From positions 1 to 39,033 of the forward strand of contig DXHL01000032.1 of the NCBI GenBank assembly GCA_019113395.1: a stretch of 39,033 nucleotides of DNA, given 5' to 3'. The translations under genes and the position numbers were made by a program. Below, piece by piece: positions 17,672 to 25,845 of the stretch. How positions within the stretch are numbered: position 1 is the stretch's first letter; every line of letters starts with the position of its first letter. The stretch comes from Candidatus Rikenella faecigallinarum. GTDB lineage: Bacteria; Bacteroidota; Bacteroidia; Bacteroidales; Rikenellaceae. A model generated the notes under the pieces. It was not told the origin of the DNA, made no database searches, and was given only the letters and a program-made list of their open reading frames with translations.

Positions 17672-17957
17672 AGGCCTGGTGCCGCTCGGCACTCGAGCCG
17701 ATTCGTGTCTGTCTGTAGAGTGCGACATCGTGAAGACTGGAGCCGGCGGAGGCGGAAAGACGAACCCGAACGGGTGAGTTTTTCAGCCCTCCGCATCCGG
17801 GCGGCTCCGGGCTGACGGGTTGCGGGGCAACCCGGTACCGCTCGGAAGGCTAGCTGACTTGTGTTAGGCCACAAAGCGTTTTCAGGGCGGAACCAGGCGG
17901 AACCAGTGGATTTAGGGTAGAGGCTGCTCGGTTGGAGTGCCCAGCGGCACCAGGCCT
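17672..17957. repeat. Widely spaced 23-bp inverted repeat
   Basis: Arms at 17672-17694 and 17935-17957 are reverse complements except for one base and face each other across 240 bases. Between them lie a GGGTTGC/GCAACCC hairpin (17817-17833) and a tandem ten-base duplication GGCGGAACCA (17886-17905). The arrangement could be the edges of a small element or a long-range stem of a structured RNA. Confidence 0.6.
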
Positions 17958-18007
17958 CCACCGGGGGTGGTTCCGGCCTGACAAAGGGAGTCGTGTTAGA
18001 GAACAAG

Positions 18008-18082
18008 CGGTTGCGTGAGCAACCGTGCGGGCCGCAGCCTCGCCGCGCGAGGGCCCGCAAAGATAGTCTTCCGCCTATCTTT
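18008..18082. repeat. Array of three adjacent hairpins
   Basis: Three stem-loops follow one another almost without gaps: a 7-bp stem (18008-18014 with 18019-18025), an 8-bp stem (18026-18033 with 18052-18059) holding a smaller inner stem, and an 8-bp stem (18059-18066 with 18075-18082). None ends in a T-run, so these are not ordinary terminators. Confidence 0.65.
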
Positions 18083-18286
18083 CCGTGCGCTTCGCAGGCT
18101 GCGACCCGAGGTGCTGAGCGGGACCCTTCTCGTGTCCGGGTTTCCTTGCTTGGGGTTTATCGGCTCTGTGCGCTCTCTTCCCTCCGGGAGAGGCTGAGCT
18201 GCTCCCTGCACCTTCCCCCTCTTCCCCTACACGGATACCCCTGTGGATTACTCCCCCTTATCCCGCTCCTTCAATTCCCCCTCACG

Positions 18287-18952
18287 CTACTCCTGCACAC
18301 AACGGGCAGGTCGTCCAGCAGAACGACTACTGCCTGGGAAACTAGTATAGAAATCTGTCATTCTAAAATATAAAGCCTTGGTGTATATAGTATTCGCAAC
18401 TGTTGATGCAGACCAATAGTATCCTACAGAACCAATGCCGTTCAACTTTCCTGTAATGTCTAAGCGACGGCCCGCTGCAGGATACCATGTGCAATGGTTG
18501 TATAAACGACCGTTAGAAGCATAATAATTGCCAGAGGACTGTTGCAGACCCTCAATATAATAAAGGAAATTTGTAGGTACAAAATCATTCCATGTGCCAT
18601 CAGAAGGAATATGCCAACCTCTCGGACAGGGGTCATATATGCTTTTAGAACCTTCTTCACTCCACAGGGTGTTGTTTTGCTTACTTGTTAGGGTCGTGTA
18701 CCAATCATAAGGCACTGCACTATTGTAAATAAATGTTAATGGAGCCTTAATTGAATACTCCAAAGTGTTGAAATTATTTCCAATAATTGCTGTGATATTT
18801 ACTCTCTTATACCCTAAGCCGTCTTCTGTGAGTTCACTCTTGCCATCTGCTCCATAAATTTTAATGACAGTAGCATTGTTGTCTGTTGTTTGCTGTATCG
18901 TGCTGCCGTCGGCACCCGGAAATCCGTCCTTGCGGCCACTCTCAAAAACCGC
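18287..18952 (-). pseudogene. 3' remnant of a FISUMP-type surface protein gene
   Basis: The frame is open from just after a TGA at 18955-18953 to the TAG at 18289-18287 but has no start codon consistent with a full protein. The encoded piece contains DPCPRGWHIPSDGTWNDF, YYWSAS and the closing RSAGRPARCVQE, the pattern of the Fibrobacter succinogenes major paralogous (FISUMP) domain found at the C-terminus of Bacteroidetes surface lipoproteins. Upstream is a repeat-like part with KIYGADGKSEL. Signal peptide and N-terminus are absent. The DNA is visibly AT-richer than all neighbouring genes, which suggests transfer from a lower-GC Bacteroidales followed by truncation near 18950. It lies directly downstream of the terminator of the cytochrome operon. 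Confidence 0.75.
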
Positions 18953-18971
18953 TCATATCGCACCTCCCTCT

Positions 18972-19010
18972 AAAAAACAAAAAGCCCCGGCCATCAATTG
19001 GCCGGAGCTT
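18972..19010 (-). terminator. Terminator of the nine-gene cytochrome operon
   Basis: A 12-bp stem with one mismatch (18982-18993 with 18999-19010) and a 5-base loop is followed on the minus strand by TTTGTTTTTT. It lies 39 bases past the stop of the HzsA-like gene. Confidence 0.92.
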
Positions 19011-19048
19011 CTTTCTCAATCACTCCCTGCGTAGACAGAGAAGAAAAT

Positions 19049-22000
19049 CTATTCTTCGATAATCACACGGAAGCCAACGTTACGTACTTTTTGCCAGGGC
19101 AGAAAGTGACGACGTACCGACAGGCTGGCGTTCTTGGTGCGGTCAATCCACGAGCCACCGCGAGCCACCTTGTCAGCATTTGACACATTCGTGGCATCGG
19201 CCTTCGCACTATACGGATAGGGGCGATAATCCGAGCGTGTCCATTCGGCCACATTACCCTGCATATCGTAGAGTCCCCAGGCATTCGGACGATACGACCC
19301 GCTCTTACCCAACAGCATGTTGCCGTCATCGACCGTAGAGTCTTTGGGCAGGAAATCCCAATATTTGAATATCGGGTTGTTGGGGTTCATCGGTTGCGGG
19401 TCCACACCGCTCACCGCCATTTTCTGGAGTTGAACATCGGCCAGGTTTTCGTAGGGCGAGAAATCGGTATCCACACCCCACCAGTTATCGCCGTCGGAAC
19501 CGGCACGTGCAGCCCATTCCCACTGAGCTTCCGTGGGGAGGGTGATTTTGAGTCCGGTTTTTTCGCTGAGCAAACGGCAGTATTCCATTGCCTCCTGCCA
19601 GCTAACGCGGATGGTCGGGCGCCAGTCTTCATTCACCAGATAGTTCGGACCGGTATGGTCTTTCCAGTGTTGTCCGATAAGGCGGTTGTCATGGTTGGGG
19701 AAGAGTGCGCGGAACTGTTCGTTGCTGACCTCGAGTTCGCCCATCCAGAACGGTTTATCGATTTTGACTTTGGTTTTGGGAGCAGCCACACCCTGGTCAG
19801 CACCCATGACAAACGTACCGGCGGGAATCCGCACGAAATTCATCGTCACGCCCGGAGCGATTTCGATGGTTTTCCGATTGTCGTCACCCACCATGGCCTG
19901 TGCCTCTTCAGCCGAGAAAGGCCATCCTTTTACCTTGATTGTTTTGACTTTGGGTTCAGGTTGCGGTTCAGGCATAACAGGTTTCGGTTTGGGCTGTTTT
20001 TCGAGGTAAGCCGCGTAGTCACGGATTTCCTGTTGCCAGTCCACCGACATACCGTTGGCATACTTGGCGGCCAACTCTTTACGCCGTTGCACCTGGTCGT
20101 AGCCGTGCTGACCGACTTTCAGGTCACGGATATTGAAGAACCCGCTGTGGTAAGGAGTGTTGAAATCTATCCAGTTATAGAGCGTTTTCCACTCTTTGTC
20201 GGTGAGTTTGACGCCGTGGTGACCGTTTTCGAGCATTTGTACCAGTTCGCTGTTCGAAGCGTTGAACTCGTAGGGCACCAGGACATACATATCGGCTTCA
20301 GGACCCTGACGATAGAAGTAGGGATGGAAGTCGAGGTAGCTGTCACTAAACTTGTAGAGGTTGTTGTATCGCCCGCCGGTAAAGTTTTTGCCGCCGGCCG
20401 CATTTTCGTTGTTGTGACATGCGACGCACGCACGGTCGAGAATCGGTTGGATTTCGAGTTCGAAGGTGAACGGACGGACACCGCCCTCGGGCACCTCGAT
20501 TTTAGCCGGTTTTTTGGTCGAAGCGATGGTTCGTTTGGGAATCGGCATCAGGTTTTGGTCTTCGTGACAGCCGACGCAGGAGACCGTTTCACCGGGCATT
20601 CCGACAAACCAGCTGCGCATCCATTGGATGGCCCGTCCGAGCGAGTCGAGGGGCTGGAGAGAGATGGGGGTATTGGCCGGGATGGTAAAGATGGCCGAAC
20701 CGTCTGCTTCGACAGGCACTTCGCCCAGCAGACGTTTGATATCCCAGCCGGACTGAATCCCCTGAGCCGCATGGTTCGAGGGGGAGTCACGATAGGCATA
20801 TTCGTAGGCCAGGATGCGGAGTTTTTTCACGGTACCGCGCGGTACACCCGGCAGCCCTTCCCCTTCGTAGATATCCTGGATAAAGACGGTAGCCTCTTTG
20901 CTATCCTCGTTCACTTTGTCGGGGATAATGGGCGGAATGGTTTTCTTGACCACCGGAATGGCATTGATATAGCCGTCTCCTTCGGATTCCACCACGAGGG
21001 TCATGTTGTCATAGATATCCACCAGATAAATCCCCCAGAGCGAGTTCGGCGTGAGTTTGGCCGTCACCAGGAAGTATTTGTTGCTGAGGGGTTGGGGTTT
21101 GATGAACTGCGGCCATACGCCGTTCACCAGTTCGTCCTTGATAATCGGCTCAATGGGACGGGTGCTGAAGGGAATTTCCTGTACCATCCCTTTCTCTTCC
21201 TTACGCGATTTGGCGGGGTCGAAGATGATGAGGCGTCCGGAGCGGGCAATGCCGTGGTGCCCCGAGATAATCCCCACAAAGGCGCTCGAACCGTCGGGCA
21301 GCGGTTGCATGTCGAAAGTTGAGTTGGGGAAGTAGGAGCCGCTGCCGTAGAGGTTTTTGTTTTCGGTTCCGTCGGGGTTCATGTGCATAACGAACCGCGA
21401 GAAGTAGTGAATCAGGTCGGTGTACTCCCAACGCGTATACATCACCCGTCCGTTGTTCATCACCGTAGGATTCCAGTTGTTGTCCTGGTCGAAGGTGAGT
21501 CGGCGCAGGTAGCCTGTTTTGGGGTCATAGAGGGCGAAGTTACCCACGGCATCGACGCCGTCCACACAGGGCACCCCATGGTAGCCCAAGGTGGTGTTGA
21601 TAATCAGACGTCCGTCGGGGAGATAGGCTCCGTCGGCAAACTCTACATCGGGTTCCGGAATGGCTGCCGTAATGTTTTTCAGCCCCGTACCGTCGGTATT
21701 CACCTCGAACACATGCCAGCGGCGTGCCGAGTCCACCGAGGTGAAGAGCATCCGGTCGGCATTCCAGTGCATGTGCACGTCGGTCACCGGTTCGTCTCCC
21801 TTGGGTTTGTAGATGATGCGTTCCTTGAGTTTGTCGCCGCGCAGGTTGGAGAGCTCGACAATCGAGGCACGGAAACCGCCGCGGGATGCCGAGTACTGGT
21901 TGGACCAGTTGTTGGGCTGCGTACCGAGCGCCGGTGCCATCACATAGCGTGCGCTGCGCCCGATATCGTATTTGGTCACGACGATTTTATCCATGTCCAG

Positions 22001-23083
22001 GAGCGGGTTGGCCATGAGGATTTGGCGTTTGAGAGCCAGTGCCTTCGTGGCATTTGCCATGGCCGTTTTGTCTCCTTCGTAGATTTTGTCAAAACCGGGA
22101 GATGCCAGCTGTTGCAATTCAGCGTAGAGAGCATCGTACTTGGCCCCGTCAAAGCCCTCCATGGTTTTCATATCGGCCAGGGCTTTCCCGATAGCCGGCA
22201 CGTTCAGCCATGCCAGCTGCGACTGCAGGTTGAGCACCTGTTCAGCCTGTTTGGTCAGGTCCATGTAGCCCTGGATACGTTGTTCCACGTTGGGATTGGC
22301 TTCGAGCCGGTCAATTTGCCGGTTGAAGTAGTCCGGTTTGTCGAGTTGCGAAATCACTTTCGTAGCCGCAGCCCGTTCCAGGGTTGTTCCGGGCGAGGTG
22401 AGCCAGTCGGAGATGGGCGCACCGATAAACGTCCCCAGAATGCTTTGCACTTCGGGCACGGCAGCTACCAGTTCGTCGGCCTCCTTGCGGCCATTGGTAA
22501 CCATCACCTTGAAAACGGCACTCCCGCCGCTGGAACCTTCGTCGATACCGAAATCCGCATCGAAACGGGTGTATTCGCCGTTCAGGTCATAGGTCAGCAG
22601 GCTGTTGGCATGGGCGATGATACCGTGGTCGTATTTCGTATCCCGGATTTGCAGTTTGTTGCCTGCAAAGTTCTGGTTTACGGTGGTCCAGTTTCCTTCG
22701 ATACGTTTTACTTTGGGTTTCATCTCTTCGAGCCATACCACCGTTCCGTCTTTTTTGGTAAAGCGGGCATTGGCCCACACGGCATGGTCATAGTCCGTAC
22801 CATCGGGGGTAGCCCAGGTGACCAGGGAGATTTCCTTGAGTCCTGTCAGGTCGATGGATACATTTCCGGGGGCTGTACCGCGCCGATATTCCGACGAGAC
22901 GAACGGCAACCCGTTGGGAGAATCAGCCGCCATTTTGTTTTTAGCGGCCAGAGCCTTTTGGAGCCATGTTTGCTGCGTTTTGGTTTTCGCAGCCGCCGTT
23001 GTCGGAGCCGCGAGGGAGGTCACGGGCACCGCAGCGGCCATCAACAGGGCGAGGCTTGCTGTGAAAAGGGTTTGTTTTATCAT
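19049..23083 (-). CDS. Exported NPCBM / HzsA-like di-heme / SUMF1 protein
   Basis: A 1344-residue exported protein. After a signal peptide (cleavage near AAPTTA) comes an NPCBM-like carbohydrate-binding domain (about 70-200, with IEGNWTTVNQN and YDHGIIAHANS). A helical linker follows, then a TolB/WD-like propeller (about 360-700) resembling the hydrazine synthase alpha subunit. Two c-type heme motifs follow, CVGCH at 836-840 and CVACH at 886-890, the second in the planctomycete-cytochrome context IQPILDRACVACH. After a Pro-rich linker (about 1040-1065) the protein ends in a SUMF1 domain (1070-1344; MNFVRIPAGTFVMG, GNVAEWTRSDYR, VARGGSW). The SUMF1 part lacks the paired cysteines of active formylglycine-generating enzymes, so it is probably structural or binding. 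Last gene of the operon. Hydrazine chemistry is not implied. Confidence 0.85.
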   Translation of the reverse strand: MIKQTLFTASLALLMAAAVPVTSLAAPTTAAAKTKTQQTWLQKALAAKNKMAADSPNGLPFVSSEYRRGTAPGNVSIDLTGLKEISLVTWATPDGTDYDHAVWANARFTKKDGTVVWLEEMKPKVKRIEGNWTTVNQNFAGNKLQIRDTKYDHGIIAHANSLLTYDLNGEYTRFDADFGIDEGSSGGSAVFKVMVTNGRKEADELVAAVPEVQSILGTFIGAPISDWLTSPGTTLERAAATKVISQLDKPDYFNRQIDRLEANPNVEQRIQGYMDLTKQAEQVLNLQSQLAWLNVPAIGKALADMKTMEGFDGAKYDALYAELQQLASPGFDKIYEGDKTAMANATKALALKRQILMANPLLDMDKIVVTKYDIGRSARYVMAPALGTQPNNWSNQYSASRGGFRASIVELSNLRGDKLKERIIYKPKGDEPVTDVHMHWNADRMLFTSVDSARRWHVFEVNTDGTGLKNITAAIPEPDVEFADGAYLPDGRLIINTTLGYHGVPCVDGVDAVGNFALYDPKTGYLRRLTFDQDNNWNPTVMNNGRVMYTRWEYTDLIHYFSRFVMHMNPDGTENKNLYGSGSYFPNSTFDMQPLPDGSSAFVGIISGHHGIARSGRLIIFDPAKSRKEEKGMVQEIPFSTRPIEPIIKDELVNGVWPQFIKPQPLSNKYFLVTAKLTPNSLWGIYLVDIYDNMTLVVESEGDGYINAIPVVKKTIPPIIPDKVNEDSKEATVFIQDIYEGEGLPGVPRGTVKKLRILAYEYAYRDSPSNHAAQGIQSGWDIKRLLGEVPVEADGSAIFTIPANTPISLQPLDSLGRAIQWMRSWFVGMPGETVSCVGCHEDQNLMPIPKRTIASTKKPAKIEVPEGGVRPFTFELEIQPILDRACVACHNNENAAGGKNFTGGRYNNLYKFSDSYLDFHPYFYRQGPEADMYVLVPYEFNASNSELVQMLENGHHGVKLTDKEWKTLYNWIDFNTPYHSGFFNIRDLKVGQHGYDQVQRRKELAAKYANGMSVDWQQEIRDYAAYLEKQPKPKPVMPEPQPEPKVKTIKVKGWPFSAEEAQAMVGDDNRKTIEIAPGVTMNFVRIPAGTFVMGADQGVAAPKTKVKIDKPFWMGELEVSNEQFRALFPNHDNRLIGQHWKDHTGPNYLVNEDWRPTIRVSWQEAMEYCRLLSEKTGLKITLPTEAQWEWAARAGSDGDNWWGVDTDFSPYENLADVQLQKMAVSGVDPQPMNPNNPIFKYWDFLPKDSTVDDGNMLLGKSGSYRPNAWGLYDMQGNVAEWTRSDYRPYPYSAKADATNVSNADKVARGGSWIDRTKNASLSVRRHFLPWQKVRNVGFRVIIEE

Positions 23084-23110
23084 GGATTGTTTGGTGTTAG
23101 TCGTCCAAAG

Positions 23111-24052
23111 TTATTCCGCAAAGGGGAAGAAAGCCGAGATATAGTCCACTCCACCAACCTTCACCGGCAGTCCTTTGCGCCCGTCGTAGCTCCACACAAC
23201 GGTCCCGACCGAATCGATTTCGATGAGTTGGGGAGCCGTTTGCTGTTCGGCGGGGAGGTGTCCCTGCCAGTTGGAGAGCATGGTATTTCCGTTGTCAAGG
23301 CGTTCCGATTCGGCAATAAAGTGCATCGGAATACCGGGCAGCGTGTCGATGCGTTCCACCAGAGAGCCCGAGATGCGGTCGATTTCGATGGCACAATGGC
23401 CGTCACCGAGCGCCACAAAGAGGTTCCCGGTAGGGAGTTCCTGCACCGAGAAGGGGGTTCCTCCTACGTTGTAGGTCATCACCAGCGTGGAATCGTCCCG
23501 AATTTCGAGCACCTGTCCCGTCGTAATAATCGGCACGAGGTAGTTTCCGTTGGCCGATTTGGTCACCCGACGGAATTGGGCATGAGCGGGTTGAATCCCC
23601 AGGTCGTAACGCACCTCTTTGCGTACCTGCAGCCCCGTAGAGTCCAGTTCGATAAAGCGTGCGGGCGTACCGCAGACAGCAAGCAGATAGCCGCCGTCGG
23701 GCAGCCGCGTAGCGGTTTGCAGTTCGGCGGTATCGGCCACGTCGGTATAGTCCCAGACCACGGTGCCTGCCGCATCGCGTTTCACGACGCGTGCCCCTTT
23801 TTTGTAGGAGAGCAGCACGTCGCCGCCGGGGATAATTTCGACGCTGTTGCATTCGGAGCCTTCTGGGAGGCCGTATTTCCATTCGATGACATCTCCTGCC
23901 GAACGGTTCACCACGGCAATCGTATCCCAGAACGAGCCGGCAATCAGAACTTTATCCTGCTGGGGAAGCGTTCCGCCCCCACAGGAGGTAAGGCCGAGGC
24001 CTGCCCCTCCCATCACGAGAGCAGCAGCCCATTTTTTCCAAGCGTATTTCAT
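23111..24052 (-). CDS. Beta-propeller lipoprotein, arylsulfotransferase-like
   Basis: Lipoprotein of 313 residues with lipobox LTSC at about residues 21-24. The mature part is a repeated four-strand pattern with motifs such as GDVIEWKYGL, GTVVWDYTD and GTVVWSYDG, similar to the propeller of aryl-sulfate sulfotransferase-like and PQQ-like proteins. Catalytic residues of true arylsulfotransferases were not identified, so a binding or docking role is as likely. It sits 27 bases upstream of the HzsA-like gene and 20 bases after the LsrF-like gene, tightly within the operon. It may bind the HzsA-like partner or a substrate at the outer membrane; this is an inference from position. Confidence 0.75.
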   Translation of the reverse strand: MKYAWKKWAAALVMGGAGLGLTSCGGGTLPQQDKVLIAGSFWDTIAVVNRSAGDVIEWKYGLPEGSECNSVEIIPGGDVLLSYKKGARVVKRDAAGTVVWDYTDVADTAELQTATRLPDGGYLLAVCGTPARFIELDSTGLQVRKEVRYDLGIQPAHAQFRRVTKSANGNYLVPIITTGQVLEIRDDSTLVMTYNVGGTPFSVQELPTGNLFVALGDGHCAIEIDRISGSLVERIDTLPGIPMHFIAESERLDNGNTMLSNWQGHLPAEQQTAPQLIEIDSVGTVVWSYDGRKGLPVKVGGVDYISAFFPFAE

Positions 24053-24072
24053 GACTCAGCGTGCGTGGAGGG

Positions 24073-24951
24073 TTATTTCGACAAATCCTGATACATTTCA
24101 TAGGCCTGTTCCGGAGTGAGGCCTTCATGAACCACTGCACTGACGGCCTGAATCATGGCCGTGGGGTGTTCCGACTGGAAGACGTTGCGGCCCATGTCAA
24201 CCCCCATGGCTCCGTCGTTGATAGCCTTGTAGCAGAGTTCGAGCGCCTCTTTTTCAGCGAGTTTTTTCCCGCCGGCGATGACAATGGGCACCGGGCATGC
24301 GTTCACCACTTTGGCAAAGCCGTCGCAGTAGTACGTTTTCACGATGTTTGCCCCGTTTTCGGCACACACGCGCGAGGCGAGCCCGAAGTATTTGGCATCC
24401 CGGACCATATCTTTGCCCACGGCCGTTACCCCCATGGTGGGGATACCGTATTTGTAGCCGGTATCAGCCGTGCGGACCAGATTTTCAATGGTTTTGGCTT
24501 CGAATTTGTCGTTGCCCATGGCCACCATCACGGCCATGGCCGAAGCATTGACACGGATGGCATCCGCCGGGTCAAGCACACACTCGTTGTTCAGGTCGGT
24601 CAGAATCGACGAGCCGGCCGAATAGCGGAGACAAATCCCCTTATTGTAGGTGGGGGGTACGACCGAGCGGAGCGAGCCGCGGGTGCACATCAGCGAGTCG
24701 GCATAGGGAATCAGCGGCACGATTTTCAGGTCGAGGCGTTCCAAACCTGACGTCGGGCCCATAATGTATCCGTGGTCGAAGGCGAGCATCACGGTACGCC
24801 CCGTCGAGGGGCGGAAGATGCGCGAGAGACGGTCTTTCATCCCCCAGTCGAGGTTGTCAGCGCCCTTGACGAAGTAGTTTTGGTTTGCTACCGGGATACC
24901 AATTCCGTAATCTTTGTCCTTGTTTTCAAGGATTCCATCCATGTCTGCCAT
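24073..24951 (-). CDS. lsrF: LsrF-like class I aldolase / thiolase
   Basis: Cytoplasmic (beta/alpha)8 enzyme of 292 residues, very similar to E. coli LsrF (3-hydroxy-5-phosphonooxypentane-2,4-dione thiolase): DWGMKDRLSRIF, GRTVMLAFDHGY, ADSLMCTRGSLRSVVPP, GVTAVGKDMVRDAKYFGLA and IVIAGGKK recur in order. The expected Schiff-base lysine is Lys205 in IVKTYY. LsrF cleaves the phosphorylated AI-2 derivative to acetyl-CoA and DHAP; here no LsrACDBKRG genes are present. Instead it follows dhaK and dhaL, so another phosphorylated keto-sugar may be the substrate. It begins 105 bases after dhaL and is followed closely by the propeller lipoprotein. Confidence 0.88.
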   Translation of the reverse strand: MADMDGILENKDKDYGIGIPVANQNYFVKGADNLDWGMKDRLSRIFRPSTGRTVMLAFDHGYIMGPTSGLERLDLKIVPLIPYADSLMCTRGSLRSVVPPTYNKGICLRYSAGSSILTDLNNECVLDPADAIRVNASAMAVMVAMGNDKFEAKTIENLVRTADTGYKYGIPTMGVTAVGKDMVRDAKYFGLASRVCAENGANIVKTYYCDGFAKVVNACPVPIVIAGGKKLAEKEALELCYKAINDGAMGVDMGRNVFQSEHPTAMIQAVSAVVHEGLTPEQAYEMYQDLSK

Positions 24952-25056
24952 AACAGTCTATTTTTTTGATTTGTTTTTTCGTTGTATATGAATGATTTTT
25001 CCACTCCCCTTCCCCATTCCACCTATCTGGAGAGGGTTAAGTCCGGGGAAGCCGTG

Positions 25057-25695
25057 TTAAGCCAGCGCAGCTGCAAAAGCTCCGAACATGCAGGCCCACG
25101 ACGATGCGCCGCTGTCAGCGTGTCCAATGGATTTTTCGCCGTAGTTGCGTGCCCGTCCGAAGTTGGCTTTCATTTGAACGGTAGCCTCGGCTCCCTTTTT
25201 CGCAGCCTCGGCTCCTGCTGCCAATACGGCAGCCACATCGTCGCCCGTGACCTCCTGCATCGCTGTCACGGCCGGATAGAGGGCGTCCATCATCGTTTTG
25301 TCGCCCGGCATGGCTTTGGTGTTTTTCTGTACCCCTTCGAGTCCGCCTTTGAACATCGCTTTGACTTGCGCCGCATCGAGTTCTTTGGCTCCGGCAGGCA
25401 CCCCGTCGCTCATTCCGAGCAACAGCCCGCCCAGCAGTGTAGAGGTAGAGCCGCTGGTCTCCATCATCACGCCGAAGCCCATGTCGCCCAGCAGGGTTTT
25501 GAAATCTTTGGCGGCCGCATCATCGGCATTCGAGACTTTGGCAATGGCGTGCAGTGCGGTGACAATCGCTTCACCGTGGTCGCCGTCGCCAATGACGGCA
25601 TCGAGTTCGCTAAACTCGGTGGCACGTGCCGAGACATCGGCCAGTGCGCGTTGAATCATTTTTTGAAAGTCCGGTACAGTCAATTTTCCGGTCAT
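25057..25695 (-). CDS. dhaL: DhaL-type kinase subunit (nucleotide-binding)
   Basis: ADP/ATP-binding subunit of the dihydroxyacetone kinase family, 212 residues. The Mg-nucleotide site is clear in LDAVIGDGDHGEA (DxxxGDxDxG), followed by the helical barrel motifs GFGVMMETSGSTSTLLGG, MPGDKTMMDAL, and the closing HADSGASSWACMFGA. ATG 25695 is preferred over a GTG three codons earlier. It lies 150 bases after dhaK, with a GC-rich spacer containing a CCCCTCC/GGAGGGG hairpin. No DhaM phosphotransferase gene is present in the operon, so either ATP is used directly or DhaM lies elsewhere. Confidence 0.9.
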   Translation of the reverse strand: MTGKLTVPDFQKMIQRALADVSARATEFSELDAVIGDGDHGEAIVTALHAIAKVSNADDAAAKDFKTLLGDMGFGVMMETSGSTSTLLGGLLLGMSDGVPAGAKELDAAQVKAMFKGGLEGVQKNTKAMPGDKTMMDALYPAVTAMQEVTGDDVAAVLAAGAEAAKKGAEATVQMKANFGRARNYGEKSIGHADSGASSWACMFGAFAAALA

Positions 25696-25845
25696 AATGA
25701 GCACAATTTGAAGTTTCGTAATGTACGTTAATCGGTTCTTCCTTATTATAACTCCATACCCTCTGCCCCCCTCCGGGGAGGGGAACAGAGGGAACAGAGG
25801 TATATAACGCAGCCGGACAGCAGGAGGCTGCCCGCGTATCAGCGC

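Larger units (their letters stand above)
17221..18286. other. About 1.07 kb without a convincing gene
   Basis: This stretch lies between the hydrolase start and the FISUMP remnant. Its first part (to about 17.56 kb) is AT-richer and carries the hydrolase promoter. The rest is very GC-rich and full of short inverted repeats. Short open frames occur on both strands but none has a recognisable domain or plausible composition. The hairpin array and the paired inverted repeat are listed separately. A structured RNA, a decayed mobile element or a repeat family of this genome are all possible. Confidence 0.5.

Noticed and set aside
17740..17830. A domain-V-like stem on the minus strand suggesting a group II intron
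   Set aside because: A GAGCC start and a stem around CCCGGA/TTCGGG are present, but the tetraloop, bulge and intron boundaries do not fit and there is no reverse transcriptase.
17221..18286. CRISPR array or tRNA genes in the largest gene-poor stretch
   Set aside because: The repeats are inverted and differ from one another, with no regular spacer pattern, and no cloverleaf with a TPsiC arm was found.
19049..23083. Calling this protein a hydrazine synthase
   Set aside because: Only the alpha-like propeller and heme region resemble HzsA. The beta and gamma subunits are absent, and the added NPCBM and SUMF1 domains point to a different role.
21383..24091. A 902-codon open frame on the plus strand opposite the HzsA-like and propeller genes
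   Set aside because: It has no recognisable domain, is rich in His, Arg and Val in the way of GC-biased shadow frames, and lies opposite clearly coding sequence. Similar long shadows occur opposite ccsBA and the DUF4493/PCMD genes.
24073..24951. A quorum-sensing AI-2 (lsr) operon
   Set aside because: Only the LsrF-like gene is present; transporter, LsrK kinase, LsrG and LsrR are missing, and the kinase here is of the DhaK/L type.
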